Below, piece after piece: positions 8,190-16,498 of a DNA stretch of 64,000 nucleotides (its first letter is position 1; each line of letters begins with the position of its first letter). The stretch comes from JAVJST01 sp040219295 (lineage in GTDB: Bacteria > Pseudomonadota > Alphaproteobacteria > Rhodospirillales > Casp-alpha2), in assembly GCA_040219295.1 (NCBI GenBank), contig JAVJST010000005.1, positions 1,302,001 through 1,366,000 on the forward strand. Direction: 5' to 3'. A model generated the notes under the pieces. It was given only the letters and a program-made list of their open reading frames with translations, did not search any database and was not told where the DNA came from. Position numbers and translations under genes: made by a program.

Positions 8190-9422
8190 TCAGGATCTAA
8201 CGACCGACAACGGCGGCTTCGGCGGGCGTGAGGATTTTGCCAGCATCCAGTCGACGTTGGCGCTGATGGTTGGCAATCCATCGAGCAGGCCGGGTATTCG
8301 GACTTCGGACGGTTTCGGCATGGTCGGCAACCGCCGAATTGCATCGGCCATGTCCTCGGGCTTCCGCTCGTCATCATCAAGCAACATGCCGACGAGCCCC
8401 AATTCGGAGGCCCGGGAGGCGCGGATGAACTGCTCCAGTCGGGGCACCGTGCGCGGCACGATGATGCAAGGTTTGTCGAACGACAGGACTTCGCAGAACG
8501 TGTTGTAGCCGCCCATCGCAATAACCCCCGTCGCCTTCGTGAACAGCGACTCGAGATGCGCATCGAAAGTAATCGCGTGGACCGTCGGCAATGCGGCGAC
8601 CCGCGCCATGAACTCCGACTGGAGGTTGGAGTGCATGAACGGGCCCAGCACCAGGAGCGCCTGCGTCTGCAGACTGGGATCGTGTTCGTACGCGCGCAGA
8701 ACCCACTCGATCAGGGTTGCACCATCGCCGCCACCGCCGGTGGTCACCAGAACGTACGGTCTTCCAGGATCAAATCCGTCCACGGCCAGCGGTGGTGCGA
8801 CCATGCTGTCCCAGTGGCGCCGGAGGTAACCAGTATAGGTGGTTTTCTCCCTGATGCCCGCTGGCAACTGGATGCCGGCGAGCGGATCGCATATGTCTTC
8901 GAGACCGTAGACCCAGATGTGATCGTATAGGTCGCGGATCGCCGGGACGACGTTCTTGCGTTCCCACTCCTCGGACAGCTGACCGGGCTCGTCGAGCACG
9001 TCCCTGAGGCCGAGAATGGTCGGTACACCGTTGCTCTTCATCAGTTCGAGGGTCTGTTTGACTTCACCACGAAGCCCCAGCGGCTCCTTGTCGACGAGAA
9101 ACAGGTCCGGCTCGAACATCTCGGCGGTATGACGGATCAGGCCCTCCCGCAGGGCGACGGTCTCGTCCACATCCATTTCGAGGCTGAGCGTCGTATAGGC
9201 GCCGTGGCGCAGCTTGATGACCCCGGGTATCCGGACGAAATCCACACGGGTACGGAAATCGAAGCTGCCGATAATCGGCGAGCCTGAAAGAATGAGGATG
9301 GAAAGATCAGAACGGTTGGCGACCAGAGAATGCGCGATCGTTCTGCACCGGCGCAGGTGGCCCAGACCGAAGCTGTCATGGCTGTAGATCAACAGCCGCG
9401 ATCCGTCTCGCGCACGCGCCAT
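8190..9422 (-). CDS. Predicted glycosyltransferase (COG4671-like, GT-B fold)
   Basis: A 410-residue protein with YSHDSFGLGHLRRC near the N-terminus, LVDKEPLG about 120 residues on, and MGGYNTFCEV in the C-terminal donor domain, a pattern of the COG4671 predicted glycosyltransferases. ATG at 9422 was preferred to an upstream in-frame start at 9512 because it is preceded by GGAGAGAG and leads straight into the first Rossmann strand. It is the first gene of the minus-strand glycan cluster; promoter elements would lie in 9423-9576, shared with the divergent transporter gene. Confidence 0.75.
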   Translation of the reverse strand: MARARDGSRLLIYSHDSFGLGHLRRCRTIAHSLVANRSDLSILILSGSPIIGSFDFRTRVDFVRIPGVIKLRHGAYTTLSLEMDVDETVALREGLIRHTAEMFEPDLFLVDKEPLGLRGEVKQTLELMKSNGVPTILGLRDVLDEPGQLSEEWERKNVVPAIRDLYDHIWVYGLEDICDPLAGIQLPAGIREKTTYTGYLRRHWDSMVAPPLAVDGFDPGRPYVLVTTGGGGDGATLIEWVLRAYEHDPSLQTQALLVLGPFMHSNLQSEFMARVAALPTVHAITFDAHLESLFTKATGVIAMGGYNTFCEVLSFDKPCIIVPRTVPRLEQFIRASRASELGLVGMLLDDDERKPEDMADAIRRLPTMPKPSEVRIPGLLDGLPTISANVDWMLAKSSRPPKPPLSVVRS

Positions 9423-9576
9423 AAGTCTCTCTCCGAGTTCAGGTTGCCGGAGGGCTTTCGTAAACCGCGGTATCGTATAACCTATCTTGTCGGCGAGGAA
9501 AGGCGAAACCACGCTCGATCAGTGGGCAATGGAACGAATTGGCCGGCCGGCCAACCGGCTTCCACAGGTGTAATCC

Positions 9577-11436
9577 ATGGAACTGATTCCGGACACAGAC
9601 TTCCAGATGTGGGTGACGTTCGCGCTGATCATCGGCGCGCTCTATTTCTACTTCTCGGAACGCGCGACCATGGAGCTGACGTCGATCGCGACGATTTGCG
9701 CGCTGATGCTGTTTTTCCACGTGTTTCCGGTCGTCGGGCCGGACGGCGGCAATGTGGTCGGACCGGCGCGGCTGCTGCACGGATTTGCCAACCCGGCACT
9801 GATTACCGTGCTGGCCCTCATGGTCGTCGGGCAGGGCATGGTGCGAACCGGCGTGCTCGACCATGGCGCGCGCTTCCTGCTGCGTCTGGCGAGGGGCAAG
9901 GGCGGACACCACGGCGCGAAGGCGCTGGCCCTGACGATCGTCATCTTTGTCAGCGCCTTGCTCAACAATATTCCCGTCGTCGTCATCTTCATTCCGATCA
10001 TGCAGGCGCTGGCCGCCAAGTTCGGACAGTCCGGCAGCAAGTGGATGATGCCGCTAAGCTTCGCCGCCGTGTTTGGCGGCATGATCACGCTGATCGGGTC
10101 CGGCACCAATCTGCTGGTGAACTCGGCCCTGATCGAAGTCGGTGAGCGGCCTTTCGGGTTCTTCGATTTCACGGTGCCGGGACTCGTGCTCGCGGCGGCC
10201 GGACTGGCCTACATCATGATCGTCGCGCCGCGGCTTTTGCCGGAACGTGAATCGGGACAGCAGGAGAGCGGATCGGGAACCGAGGGAAAACAGTATCTCG
10301 CGCAGATTACCATCGATCCTGATACCCCGCTTGTCGGTGCGCGGCCGTTTGGCGGAATCTTCCGCGAATTGCCGAGCATCACGGTCCGCATGATACAGCG
10401 TGGTCACGCGGTCTTCCTGCCACCGTTCGAGGACTACGAGGCCGCGGTCGGTGACGTGATGGTCATCGCGGCAACCCGCAAGGCCCTGCGCGACGCAGCG
10501 GCATCGGATCCCGACCTGCTCCATCCGGACCTCGGCGACTACTCGCGACCGGCGTACGGCGCCCAGCCCTGGGAGGAGGGCGAGCAGGCGCTGGCCGAGA
10601 TCATGATCGTGCCGGCATCGCGGTTCGTCGGCCAGACGCTGGCGGAAATCGGTTTTCGCTACAAGACGAACTGCATCGTCTTCGGCATCCAGCGCCGTTC
10701 GCGCATGACGCGTCAGCCGATCACGGGCATTCGCCTGCAGGCCGGCGATGTCCTCCTGGTACAAGGGCGACCCGAAGACATCAACCGGCTCAAGAGCAGC
10801 CGCGACATCGTGCTGATCGAGTGGTCGACGGAAGAGTTGCCCGCGTCCAGCCACGCGCGTCCCGCCATGCTGATCTTTGCGGGCGTCGTCGTAACCGCTG
10901 CGTCCGGTTTCGTGCCTATTGTCGTCAGCGCATTGTGCGGCGCCGCCGCCATGGTGATGTTCGGCGTGCTCAGCGCACACCAGTGTTTCCGGGCGCTCGA
11001 CCCCAAGATCGTGACGACGATCGCAGCGGCGCTGGCCATGGGTGTCGCGATGCAGGCCACCGGGGGCGCTCAGTTCATCGCCCACGGAATTATCGAGTTG
11101 TTCCGTGGCGGTTCGCCCGCCGTCATTTTGTCCGCCCTGTTCTTCCTGGTTTCGGCCTTGACCAACGTTCTGAGTGAAAAGGCATGCGCCGTGCTCTTCA
11201 CACCGATTGCCGTCGACATCGCACTGGAACTCGGGATGTCGAGCACGCCGTTCGTGCTCGCGGTGCTGTTCGCGGCGAACTGCTCGTTCGCCTCGCCGCT
11301 CGGGTACCAGACAAATCTTCTGGTAATGGCCCCGGGCAACTATCGGTTTGCCGATTTCATGCGGGTCGGCTTGCCGTTGAACGTCTTGGTCTGGATCGTC
11401 TTCAGTCTCTTCGTCCCTTGGTACTACGGAATTTGA
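9577..11436 (+). CDS. SLC13/DASS-family transporter with two RCK_C domains
   Basis: A 619-residue integral membrane protein. Two hydrophobic halves carry the family helices, with NNIPVV (130-135) and GSGTNLLVN (174-182), the latter matching the SNT-type sodium and substrate site of DASS proteins. Between the halves lie two cytoplasmic TrkA_C/RCK_C-like domains (about 238-305 and 337-408). Relatives import sulfate, dicarboxylates or other anions with Na+ and are often annotated generically. It is divergent from the glycan cluster and followed by the serine genes without obvious coupling. Substrate not predictable; an AGGTG sits before the ATG. Confidence 0.85.
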   Translation: MELIPDTDFQMWVTFALIIGALYFYFSERATMELTSIATICALMLFFHVFPVVGPDGGNVVGPARLLHGFANPALITVLALMVVGQGMVRTGVLDHGARFLLRLARGKGGHHGAKALALTIVIFVSALLNNIPVVVIFIPIMQALAAKFGQSGSKWMMPLSFAAVFGGMITLIGSGTNLLVNSALIEVGERPFGFFDFTVPGLVLAAAGLAYIMIVAPRLLPERESGQQESGSGTEGKQYLAQITIDPDTPLVGARPFGGIFRELPSITVRMIQRGHAVFLPPFEDYEAAVGDVMVIAATRKALRDAAASDPDLLHPDLGDYSRPAYGAQPWEEGEQALAEIMIVPASRFVGQTLAEIGFRYKTNCIVFGIQRRSRMTRQPITGIRLQAGDVLLVQGRPEDINRLKSSRDIVLIEWSTEELPASSHARPAMLIFAGVVVTAASGFVPIVVSALCGAAAMVMFGVLSAHQCFRALDPKIVTTIAAALAMGVAMQATGGAQFIAHGIIELFRGGSPAVILSALFFLVSALTNVLSEKACAVLFTPIAVDIALELGMSSTPFVLAVLFAANCSFASPLGYQTNLLVMAPGNYRFADFMRVGLPLNVLVWIVFSLFVPWYYGI

Positions 11437-11498
11437 TAGTGAAACCGGTTCAAACTATTCCGTAACAGACTGTTTATGATCCTCTTACGACGCTCCGT

Positions 11499-11527
11499 TT
11501 GACAACCCAATTTTGCAGTGCAACATT
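11499..11527 (+). promoter_or_regulatory. Candidate sigma70 promoter for serC-serA
   Basis: A perfect -35 TTGACA (11499-11504), a 17-bp spacer, then AACATT as a weak -10 (11522-11527). It would start transcription at about 11534, right at the hairpin described at 11529-11557. Sequence match only. Confidence 0.4.
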
Positions 11528-11528
11528 C

Positions 11529-11557
11529 CGCCCCCCGCTGTCGCATCTTGGCGGGCG
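11529..11557 (+). ncRNA. Candidate serC leader hairpin
   Basis: Arms at 11529-11536 and 11550-11557 form five GC pairs, a C-C mismatch and two more pairs around a 13-nt loop, ending 21 nt before the serC ATG with GAAGG in between. A conserved hairpin upstream of serC in alphaproteobacteria was reported by comparative genomics (the serC motif found alongside SAM-II). Position and shape fit; I have not aligned it to the published consensus. Confidence 0.45.
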
Positions 11558-11578
11558 CTACTATCGAAGGCCATCCCG

Positions 11579-12724
11579 ATGTTCCGACCCGACCGTTTCC
11601 CAGCCCGACCGCTGTTTTCCTCCGGACCGTGCGCCAAGCGTCCGGGTTGGAGTCCCGACGTACTGTCCGACGCGGTCGTCGGACGATCGCATCGCTCGTC
11701 GGACGGCAAGGCGCGCCTTGCCGAGGTGCTGGACCGAAGCCGCGCGCTTCTCGGGCTTCCCGATAACTGGCGGATCGCAATCGTGCCGGCGTCGGACACC
11801 GGCGCCGTTGAAATGGCGCTGTGGTCGCTGCTGGGCGCGCGGGGCGTCGACATGCTGGCCTGGGAGAGTTTCGGCAAGGGGTGGGTGACCGACGTCACCA
11901 ACCAGTTGAAGCTCGACGATGTTCGCACGATCGAGGCGGCGTATGGCGAGTTGCCTGATCTGGGCACCGTCGATTTCGACCGTGACGTCGTCTTTACCTG
12001 GAACGGCACGACATCCGGCGTCCGCGTCCCCGACGGCGACTGGATTGCCGATAACCGCGCGGGCCTGACGATCTGCGACGCGACATCGGCCGCATTCGCC
12101 TATGACCTGCCTTGGCACAAGCTCGATGTGGCAACGTACTCGTGGCAGAAGGTCATGGGCGGCGAAGCGGCGCACGGCATCCTGATTCTCGGTCCCCGTG
12201 CCGTCGAACGTCTCGAGAGTCACCAGCCGGCCTGGCCGATTCCGAAGATTTTCCGCCTGACCAAGGGCGGCAAACTGATCGATGGCGTGTTCAGGGGCGA
12301 AACGATCAACACGCCCAGCATGCTGTGCGTCGAAGATGCCATCGACGCCTTGAAGTGGGCGGAGGAAATCGGCGGGCGGGACGCGTTGCTTGCCCGCGTT
12401 GATGCAAATGCAGCCGCCATCGACGCCTGGGTCTCTCGGTCCGCATGGGTGCGCCACCTGGCAGCCGATCCGTCGACACGGTCGAAGACATCCGTGTGTC
12501 TGGCGTTTGCCGACATCGACGACGAGGACCGGGGCCGGATACTGGCCAAGGCGATCACCAACGCACTCGAAGATGCCGGGGCGGCCTACGATATTGGCGC
12601 CTACCGCGACGCACCGCCGGGCCTCCGCCTGTGGGCCGGTGCGACCGTCGATACATCGGACCTCGACGCCTTGTTCCCGTGGCTTGACTGGGCCTACGCG
12701 AACGCCGTTTCAACAAATGCCTGA
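11579..12724 (+). CDS. serC: Phosphoserine aminotransferase
   Basis: A 381-residue PLP-dependent class V aminotransferase that converts 3-phosphohydroxypyruvate and glutamate to phosphoserine and 2-oxoglutarate, the second step of serine synthesis; the same enzyme serves pyridoxal phosphate synthesis. The Schiff-base lysine is K191 in SWQKVMGGEAAHG, and the N-terminal FSSGPCAKRPGW is typical of the SerC form common in alphaproteobacteria. ATG at 11579 has GAAGG nearby; an upstream start would extend into non-conserved sequence. serA follows after 10 bp, and pdxA of the B6 pathway is in the same window but not linked. Confidence 0.93.
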   Translation: MFRPDRFPARPLFSSGPCAKRPGWSPDVLSDAVVGRSHRSSDGKARLAEVLDRSRALLGLPDNWRIAIVPASDTGAVEMALWSLLGARGVDMLAWESFGKGWVTDVTNQLKLDDVRTIEAAYGELPDLGTVDFDRDVVFTWNGTTSGVRVPDGDWIADNRAGLTICDATSAAFAYDLPWHKLDVATYSWQKVMGGEAAHGILILGPRAVERLESHQPAWPIPKIFRLTKGGKLIDGVFRGETINTPSMLCVEDAIDALKWAEEIGGRDALLARVDANAAAIDAWVSRSAWVRHLAADPSTRSKTSVCLAFADIDDEDRGRILAKAITNALEDAGAAYDIGAYRDAPPGLRLWAGATVDTSDLDALFPWLDWAYANAVSTNA

Positions 12725-12734
12725 AAGACCGGCC

Positions 12735-14309
12735 ATGACCAAAGTTCTGATTTCCGACAAGATGAGCGATCTCGCGCGCGAGGCCTTCGAGTATCGCGGC
12801 ATCGAGGTCGATGTCATTACCGACCTTACGCCTGAAGAGCTGGCTGCGCGGATCGGCGAGTACGACGGTCTTGCAGTTCGCTCCTCGACCAAGGTGACGG
12901 CGGAGGTTCTGGCCAATCCCGGTAATCTTCGCGTCATCGGACGCGCCGGCATCGGGGTCGACAACGTTGATCTCGTGGCGGCTACGGGAAAGGGTGTCGT
13001 CGTGATGAACACGCCCTACGGCAATGCCATCACGACCGCCGAGCACGCCATATCCTTGATGTTGTCGCTGGCGCGCCAGATTCCCCAGGCGAACGCGTCG
13101 ACCCGCGCGGGCAAGTGGGAGAAGTCCAAGTTCATGGGCGTCGAGCTTATGGGCAAGACGCTCGGTCTGGTCGGCTGCGGCAACATCGGTTCGATCGTCG
13201 CCGACCGGGCGCGCGGACTGAAGATGAAGGTCGTCGCCTATGATCCGTTCCTGACGGCGGCGCGCGCGGTGGATATCGGCGTCGAGATGGCGGATCTCGA
13301 CCAGGTGCTTTCCGAGGCCGACATCATCACCCTGCATACGCCGCTAAACGACCAAACCCGCGGCATCATTGACGCCGACGCGATCGCCAAGACCAAGAAG
13401 GGCGTACGGTTCATCAACTGTGCTCGCGGCGGCCTGATCGTGGAGGCTGATCTGCTGGCGGCAATCGAAAGCGGTCACGTGGCCGGTGCCGCACTCGACG
13501 TCTTCGAGGAAGAGCCCGCGACCGACAATCCGTTGTTTGCCCGGGACGAGGTCATCGCTACGCCGCACCTCGGCGCGTCGACGACCGAGGCGCAGGAGAA
13601 GGTCGCGCAGCAGGTCGCCCAGCAGATGGCCGACTACCTTCTGACCGGGGCCGTGACCAATGCGTTGAACATGCCGTCTGTGACGGCCGAGGAAGCACCG
13701 GTGTTGCAACCCTACATGCGGTTGGTGGAGCAGCTCGGCGCCTTTGCCGGGCAGGCGACGCACACCGGCATTCGCGAGATCGATATCTGCTACGAAGGTG
13801 ACGCCGCGGAGGTCAATCAGAAACCGTTGACCGCCGTTCTCCTCAAGGGAATTCTGGCACCGTTGTTGGCCGACGTGAACATGGTGAACGCGCCCGTGCT
13901 GGCCGCCGAACGGGGAATAAGGATTCGGGAGGCGCGGACCTCGGACGCGGGCGAATACCACACGCGGGTCGTCCTGACCGTCACCACGGAAGCACAGACC
14001 CGGTCGGTCGCCGGAACCTTGTACAAGAACGAGCCGCGCCTGGTGTCCGTCAAGGGGATTCACATTGACGCGATGCTGGGGCCGAACATGCTCTACATCA
14101 CCAACAGCGACAAGCCGGGCTTCATCGGGGCACTCGGCACTCTGCTGGGCAATGCCGGCATCAACATCGCGACGTTCAACCTGGGTCGGGCCGAACAGGG
14201 CGGTGACGCGATCGCGCTGATCGAAGTCGACGAAGAACCGGCCAAGGGTGTTATTGACCGTATCAAGCAGCTTGAGCACGTCATTCAGGTCGTGCCGATG
14301 CGGTTTTAG
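12735..14309 (+). CDS. serA: D-3-phosphoglycerate dehydrogenase
   Basis: A 524-residue long-form SerA that oxidises 3-phosphoglycerate to 3-phosphohydroxypyruvate with NAD+. GRAGIGVDNVD (69-79) opens the nucleotide domain and GCGNIG (147-152) binds NAD. The catalytic Arg, Glu and His segments (INCARGG, EEEPA, TPHLGAS) are present, an intervening domain follows, and a C-terminal ACT domain starts near residue 450, so serine feedback is plausible. The start at 12735 lies 10 bp after serC, giving a serC-serA operon. Confidence 0.95.
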   Translation: MTKVLISDKMSDLAREAFEYRGIEVDVITDLTPEELAARIGEYDGLAVRSSTKVTAEVLANPGNLRVIGRAGIGVDNVDLVAATGKGVVVMNTPYGNAITTAEHAISLMLSLARQIPQANASTRAGKWEKSKFMGVELMGKTLGLVGCGNIGSIVADRARGLKMKVVAYDPFLTAARAVDIGVEMADLDQVLSEADIITLHTPLNDQTRGIIDADAIAKTKKGVRFINCARGGLIVEADLLAAIESGHVAGAALDVFEEEPATDNPLFARDEVIATPHLGASTTEAQEKVAQQVAQQMADYLLTGAVTNALNMPSVTAEEAPVLQPYMRLVEQLGAFAGQATHTGIREIDICYEGDAAEVNQKPLTAVLLKGILAPLLADVNMVNAPVLAAERGIRIREARTSDAGEYHTRVVLTVTTEAQTRSVAGTLYKNEPRLVSVKGIHIDAMLGPNMLYITNSDKPGFIGALGTLLGNAGINIATFNLGRAEQGGDAIALIEVDEEPAKGVIDRIKQLEHVIQVVPMRF

Positions 14310-14399
14310 GAATTCTTCCGAACGGCCAGTGACGTTGCCTTTCTCTCTCCACTGCCGCTAAGCTCGTGATGTTATCAGCGGAATCCGGGGGGCGGAGGC

Positions 14400-14984
14400 G
14401 TGGACGTGGACTTGCCCAATACCCGGCGGGTGTCGATTGACGATCTGAAGCCCGAGGTTTCGCGAAACGCAGCGTTCGTCGATTTCTGGCGCGACACGAT
14501 GGTGTTTCCTGACCGCGTCGCCCTTCGGTCGGACTTCGTCGCGGAACGTATTCCTTCACTCTGGTCGAACCTGTTGTTGCATGATCTCAGCAGCGGCGAC
14601 GACGATGTACTCCGTCTCGTCGGTACTGCCGTTGTCGAACGGTTCGGCCGTGACCCGACGGGGACAAGTTATCTTGATTTTGTCAGGCCGGAGCGCCGCG
14701 AGCCTGCCCTCAAGTCGCTGCTGGGGTCCGTTCACCAACCCTGCGGGATGCTGGGGTTGATCGACTGGGTGTACGCTTCCGGCAAGCGCGAACGGATCGA
14801 GTCCGTCGGCTTTCCGATGTGGCGAACGGCTGATGGCGACGGATTCTTCCTGCTGTTCTGCAATCACGTTCTCGACGCACCGGTCTTCGACTTCAGCTAC
14901 CGCGACCCTGAACACCGTTTCTCCTATGCGGAGATCGTTGCACGGACCTGGATCGACGTCGGGTTTGGCACGGTCGGGGCCTAG
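14400..14984 (+). CDS. PAS domain protein (PAS_5-like)
   Basis: A 194-residue protein with one PAS-like domain over most of its length and no attached effector. The signature region GRDPTGTSYLDFV followed by an AL-x-SLL helix resembles the PAS_5 family abundant in alphaproteobacteria. The start is GTG at 14400 preceded by GGCGGAGG. It lies 90 bp after serA and converges on the GNAT gene, sharing the palindromic CTAG as both stop codons. Function unknown; a sensory or partner-binding role is a guess from the fold. Confidence 0.7.
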   Translation: MDVDLPNTRRVSIDDLKPEVSRNAAFVDFWRDTMVFPDRVALRSDFVAERIPSLWSNLLLHDLSSGDDDVLRLVGTAVVERFGRDPTGTSYLDFVRPERREPALKSLLGSVHQPCGMLGLIDWVYASGKRERIESVGFPMWRTADGDGFFLLFCNHVLDAPVFDFSYRDPEHRFSYAEIVARTWIDVGFGTVGA

Positions 14985-15553
14985 GCGCGGTCGTTCAGCC
15001 AGTCGGTCTTCGTGATCCTGAAACCCGGGACATCATCCTCCGCATAGGCTCTGATGGGTCCGACGTCGCGTAAACCACACTTTCGCAACACGTTCTGCGA
15101 CCGCGAATTTCTCGGATCAGTACAGGCGACCAGGTACTCGAGCGGCGTGTCCTCGAAGGCGAAGCGCAACAAGGCGCGGCACGTTTCGGTCGCAACGCCC
15201 CGGCCCCAAGCCTGTTTCCTGAGGATGTAGCCGACCTCGATGTCGCGATCCGGGAAGCCGTCTCCATGGAGAAGATCCCACTCCGTATCGTCCGCATCGA
15301 CGGGCAGCGGCAACAGAACCGCCGTGCCCAGCTTCTCGCCGATCCTCTTGTCGGTTACGCACCAGACGCCGATCGCGCCACCGCCGCACCGGCGTGTCCA
15401 CGACGGAAACTGCGAGACGATGTCGCACTCCGGCATGGTGTTGCCGACATACCGTGACACATCCGGGTCGGTAAACATCTCGACGGCGAGTTCGAGGTCG
15501 TTCGCGTCGAGCGGACGCAGTCGCAAACGGTCGGTTTCAATGACGAGTTGCAT
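14981..15553 (-). CDS. GNAT-family N-acetyltransferase
   Basis: A 190-residue acetyltransferase of the RimJ/RimL type: it opens with ETDRLRLRPL, has the acetyl-CoA loop AWGRGVATE and the late NVLRKCGL segment. Such enzymes acetylate protein N-termini, small amines or antibiotics; which one cannot be told. The start is 3 bp after the metA stop, so it is the last gene of a cupin-ATPase-metA-GNAT operon. Its TAG overlaps the convergent PAS gene's stop by three bases. Confidence 0.8.
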   Translation of the reverse strand: MQLVIETDRLRLRPLDANDLELAVEMFTDPDVSRYVGNTMPECDIVSQFPSWTRRCGGGAIGVWCVTDKRIGEKLGTAVLLPLPVDADDTEWDLLHGDGFPDRDIEVGYILRKQAWGRGVATETCRALLRFAFEDTPLEYLVACTDPRNSRSQNVLRKCGLRDVGPIRAYAEDDVPGFRITKTDWLNDRA

Positions 15554-15556
15554 CGT

Positions 15557-16486
15557 TCAGCCGTCAGCATCGAGACCGATCCGTGCGAGATCATACGGCG
15601 TCGTCTGATAGATGAAGTTCACCCAGTTGCCGAATAGAAGATGCGCATTGCCGCGCCACACGTTGATCGGTTTCCTGCTCGGGTCATCCCCGGGGTAATA
15701 GTTCTTGGGAATCGCGATGGCATCGCCGCGTTCGAGGTCCCGTTTGTATTCCTGGTGGAGCGTGTCCGAGTCGTACTCGAGGTGATTGAACATGTGCACA
15801 TGGCGCCGTGCATTGTCGGTAACGAGGCACAATCCGGCTTCGTCAGAATCCATCAGGACCTGAAGATCGTCCTTGCCGACGAAGTCTTCCAGCCGGTTCT
15901 CCGTGTGTCGGGATACGGGCACCGCGACGTCGTCGTTCAATCCGTGCATAAGCAACGACGTGTGTTCGAGTACGCGATGGCGGAATATGCCGAATCGTTT
16001 CTCCGGCAGCTGGTACTTTGGGATGCCGTGAAAATGATAAAGCGCCGCCTGCGCTCCCCAGCACAAGTTGAACAGGCCGTGCACATTGGTGACCGACCAG
16101 TCGAAGATACGCCTCAATTCGTCCCAGTACTCAACGTCTTCGAAAGGCATCTGCTCGATCGGAGCCCCGGTGATGATCAGACCGTCAAATTTCTGATCCA
16201 TCACGTCCTCGAACGGATGATAGAAGTCGAGCATGTGTTCGCGCGAGGTGTTGCGCGGCTGATAGTGGGTCGGCGAGATCAGGCTGATCTCGATCTGCAG
16301 CGGCGTGATGCCGAGCACCCTGGCAATCTGTGTCTCGGTCTTGATCTTGAGGGGCATCAGATTCAGGAGCGCGATCCGGAGCGGCCGAATATCCTGACGC
16401 ACCGCATCCTCTTCGCGGATCAGCAGGACGCCCTCGCTCTCGAGGATCTCGGTCGCCGGCAGATCGTGGGGAATCTTGATGGGCAT
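15557..16486 (-). CDS. metA: Homoserine O-acyltransferase (acetyl-type MetA)
   Basis: A 309-residue MetA that acylates homoserine at the start of methionine synthesis. Cys142 (NLCWGAQ) is the nucleophile, and His235 and Glu237 (NHLE) complete the catalytic set. Residue 111 is Glu in GAPIE; work on Bacillus MetA showed that Glu here selects acetyl-CoA while Gly selects succinyl-CoA, so O-acetylhomoserine is the expected product. The upstream ATPase stop is only 12 bp away, leaving no room for a SAM-II riboswitch directly before the gene. A promoter would have to lie before the cupin gene. Confidence 0.92.
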   Translation of the reverse strand: MPIKIPHDLPATEILESEGVLLIREEDAVRQDIRPLRIALLNLMPLKIKTETQIARVLGITPLQIEISLISPTHYQPRNTSREHMLDFYHPFEDVMDQKFDGLIITGAPIEQMPFEDVEYWDELRRIFDWSVTNVHGLFNLCWGAQAALYHFHGIPKYQLPEKRFGIFRHRVLEHTSLLMHGLNDDVAVPVSRHTENRLEDFVGKDDLQVLMDSDEAGLCLVTDNARRHVHMFNHLEYDSDTLHQEYKRDLERGDAIAIPKNYYPGDDPSRKPINVWRGNAHLLFGNWVNFIYQTTPYDLARIGLDADG

Positions 16487-16498
16487 CGGCCGACGTGC

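Noticed and set aside
16487..16498. SAM-II riboswitch before metA
   Set aside because: Known from alphaproteobacterial metA leaders, but only 12 bp separate metA from the upstream gene here, too little for an aptamer.
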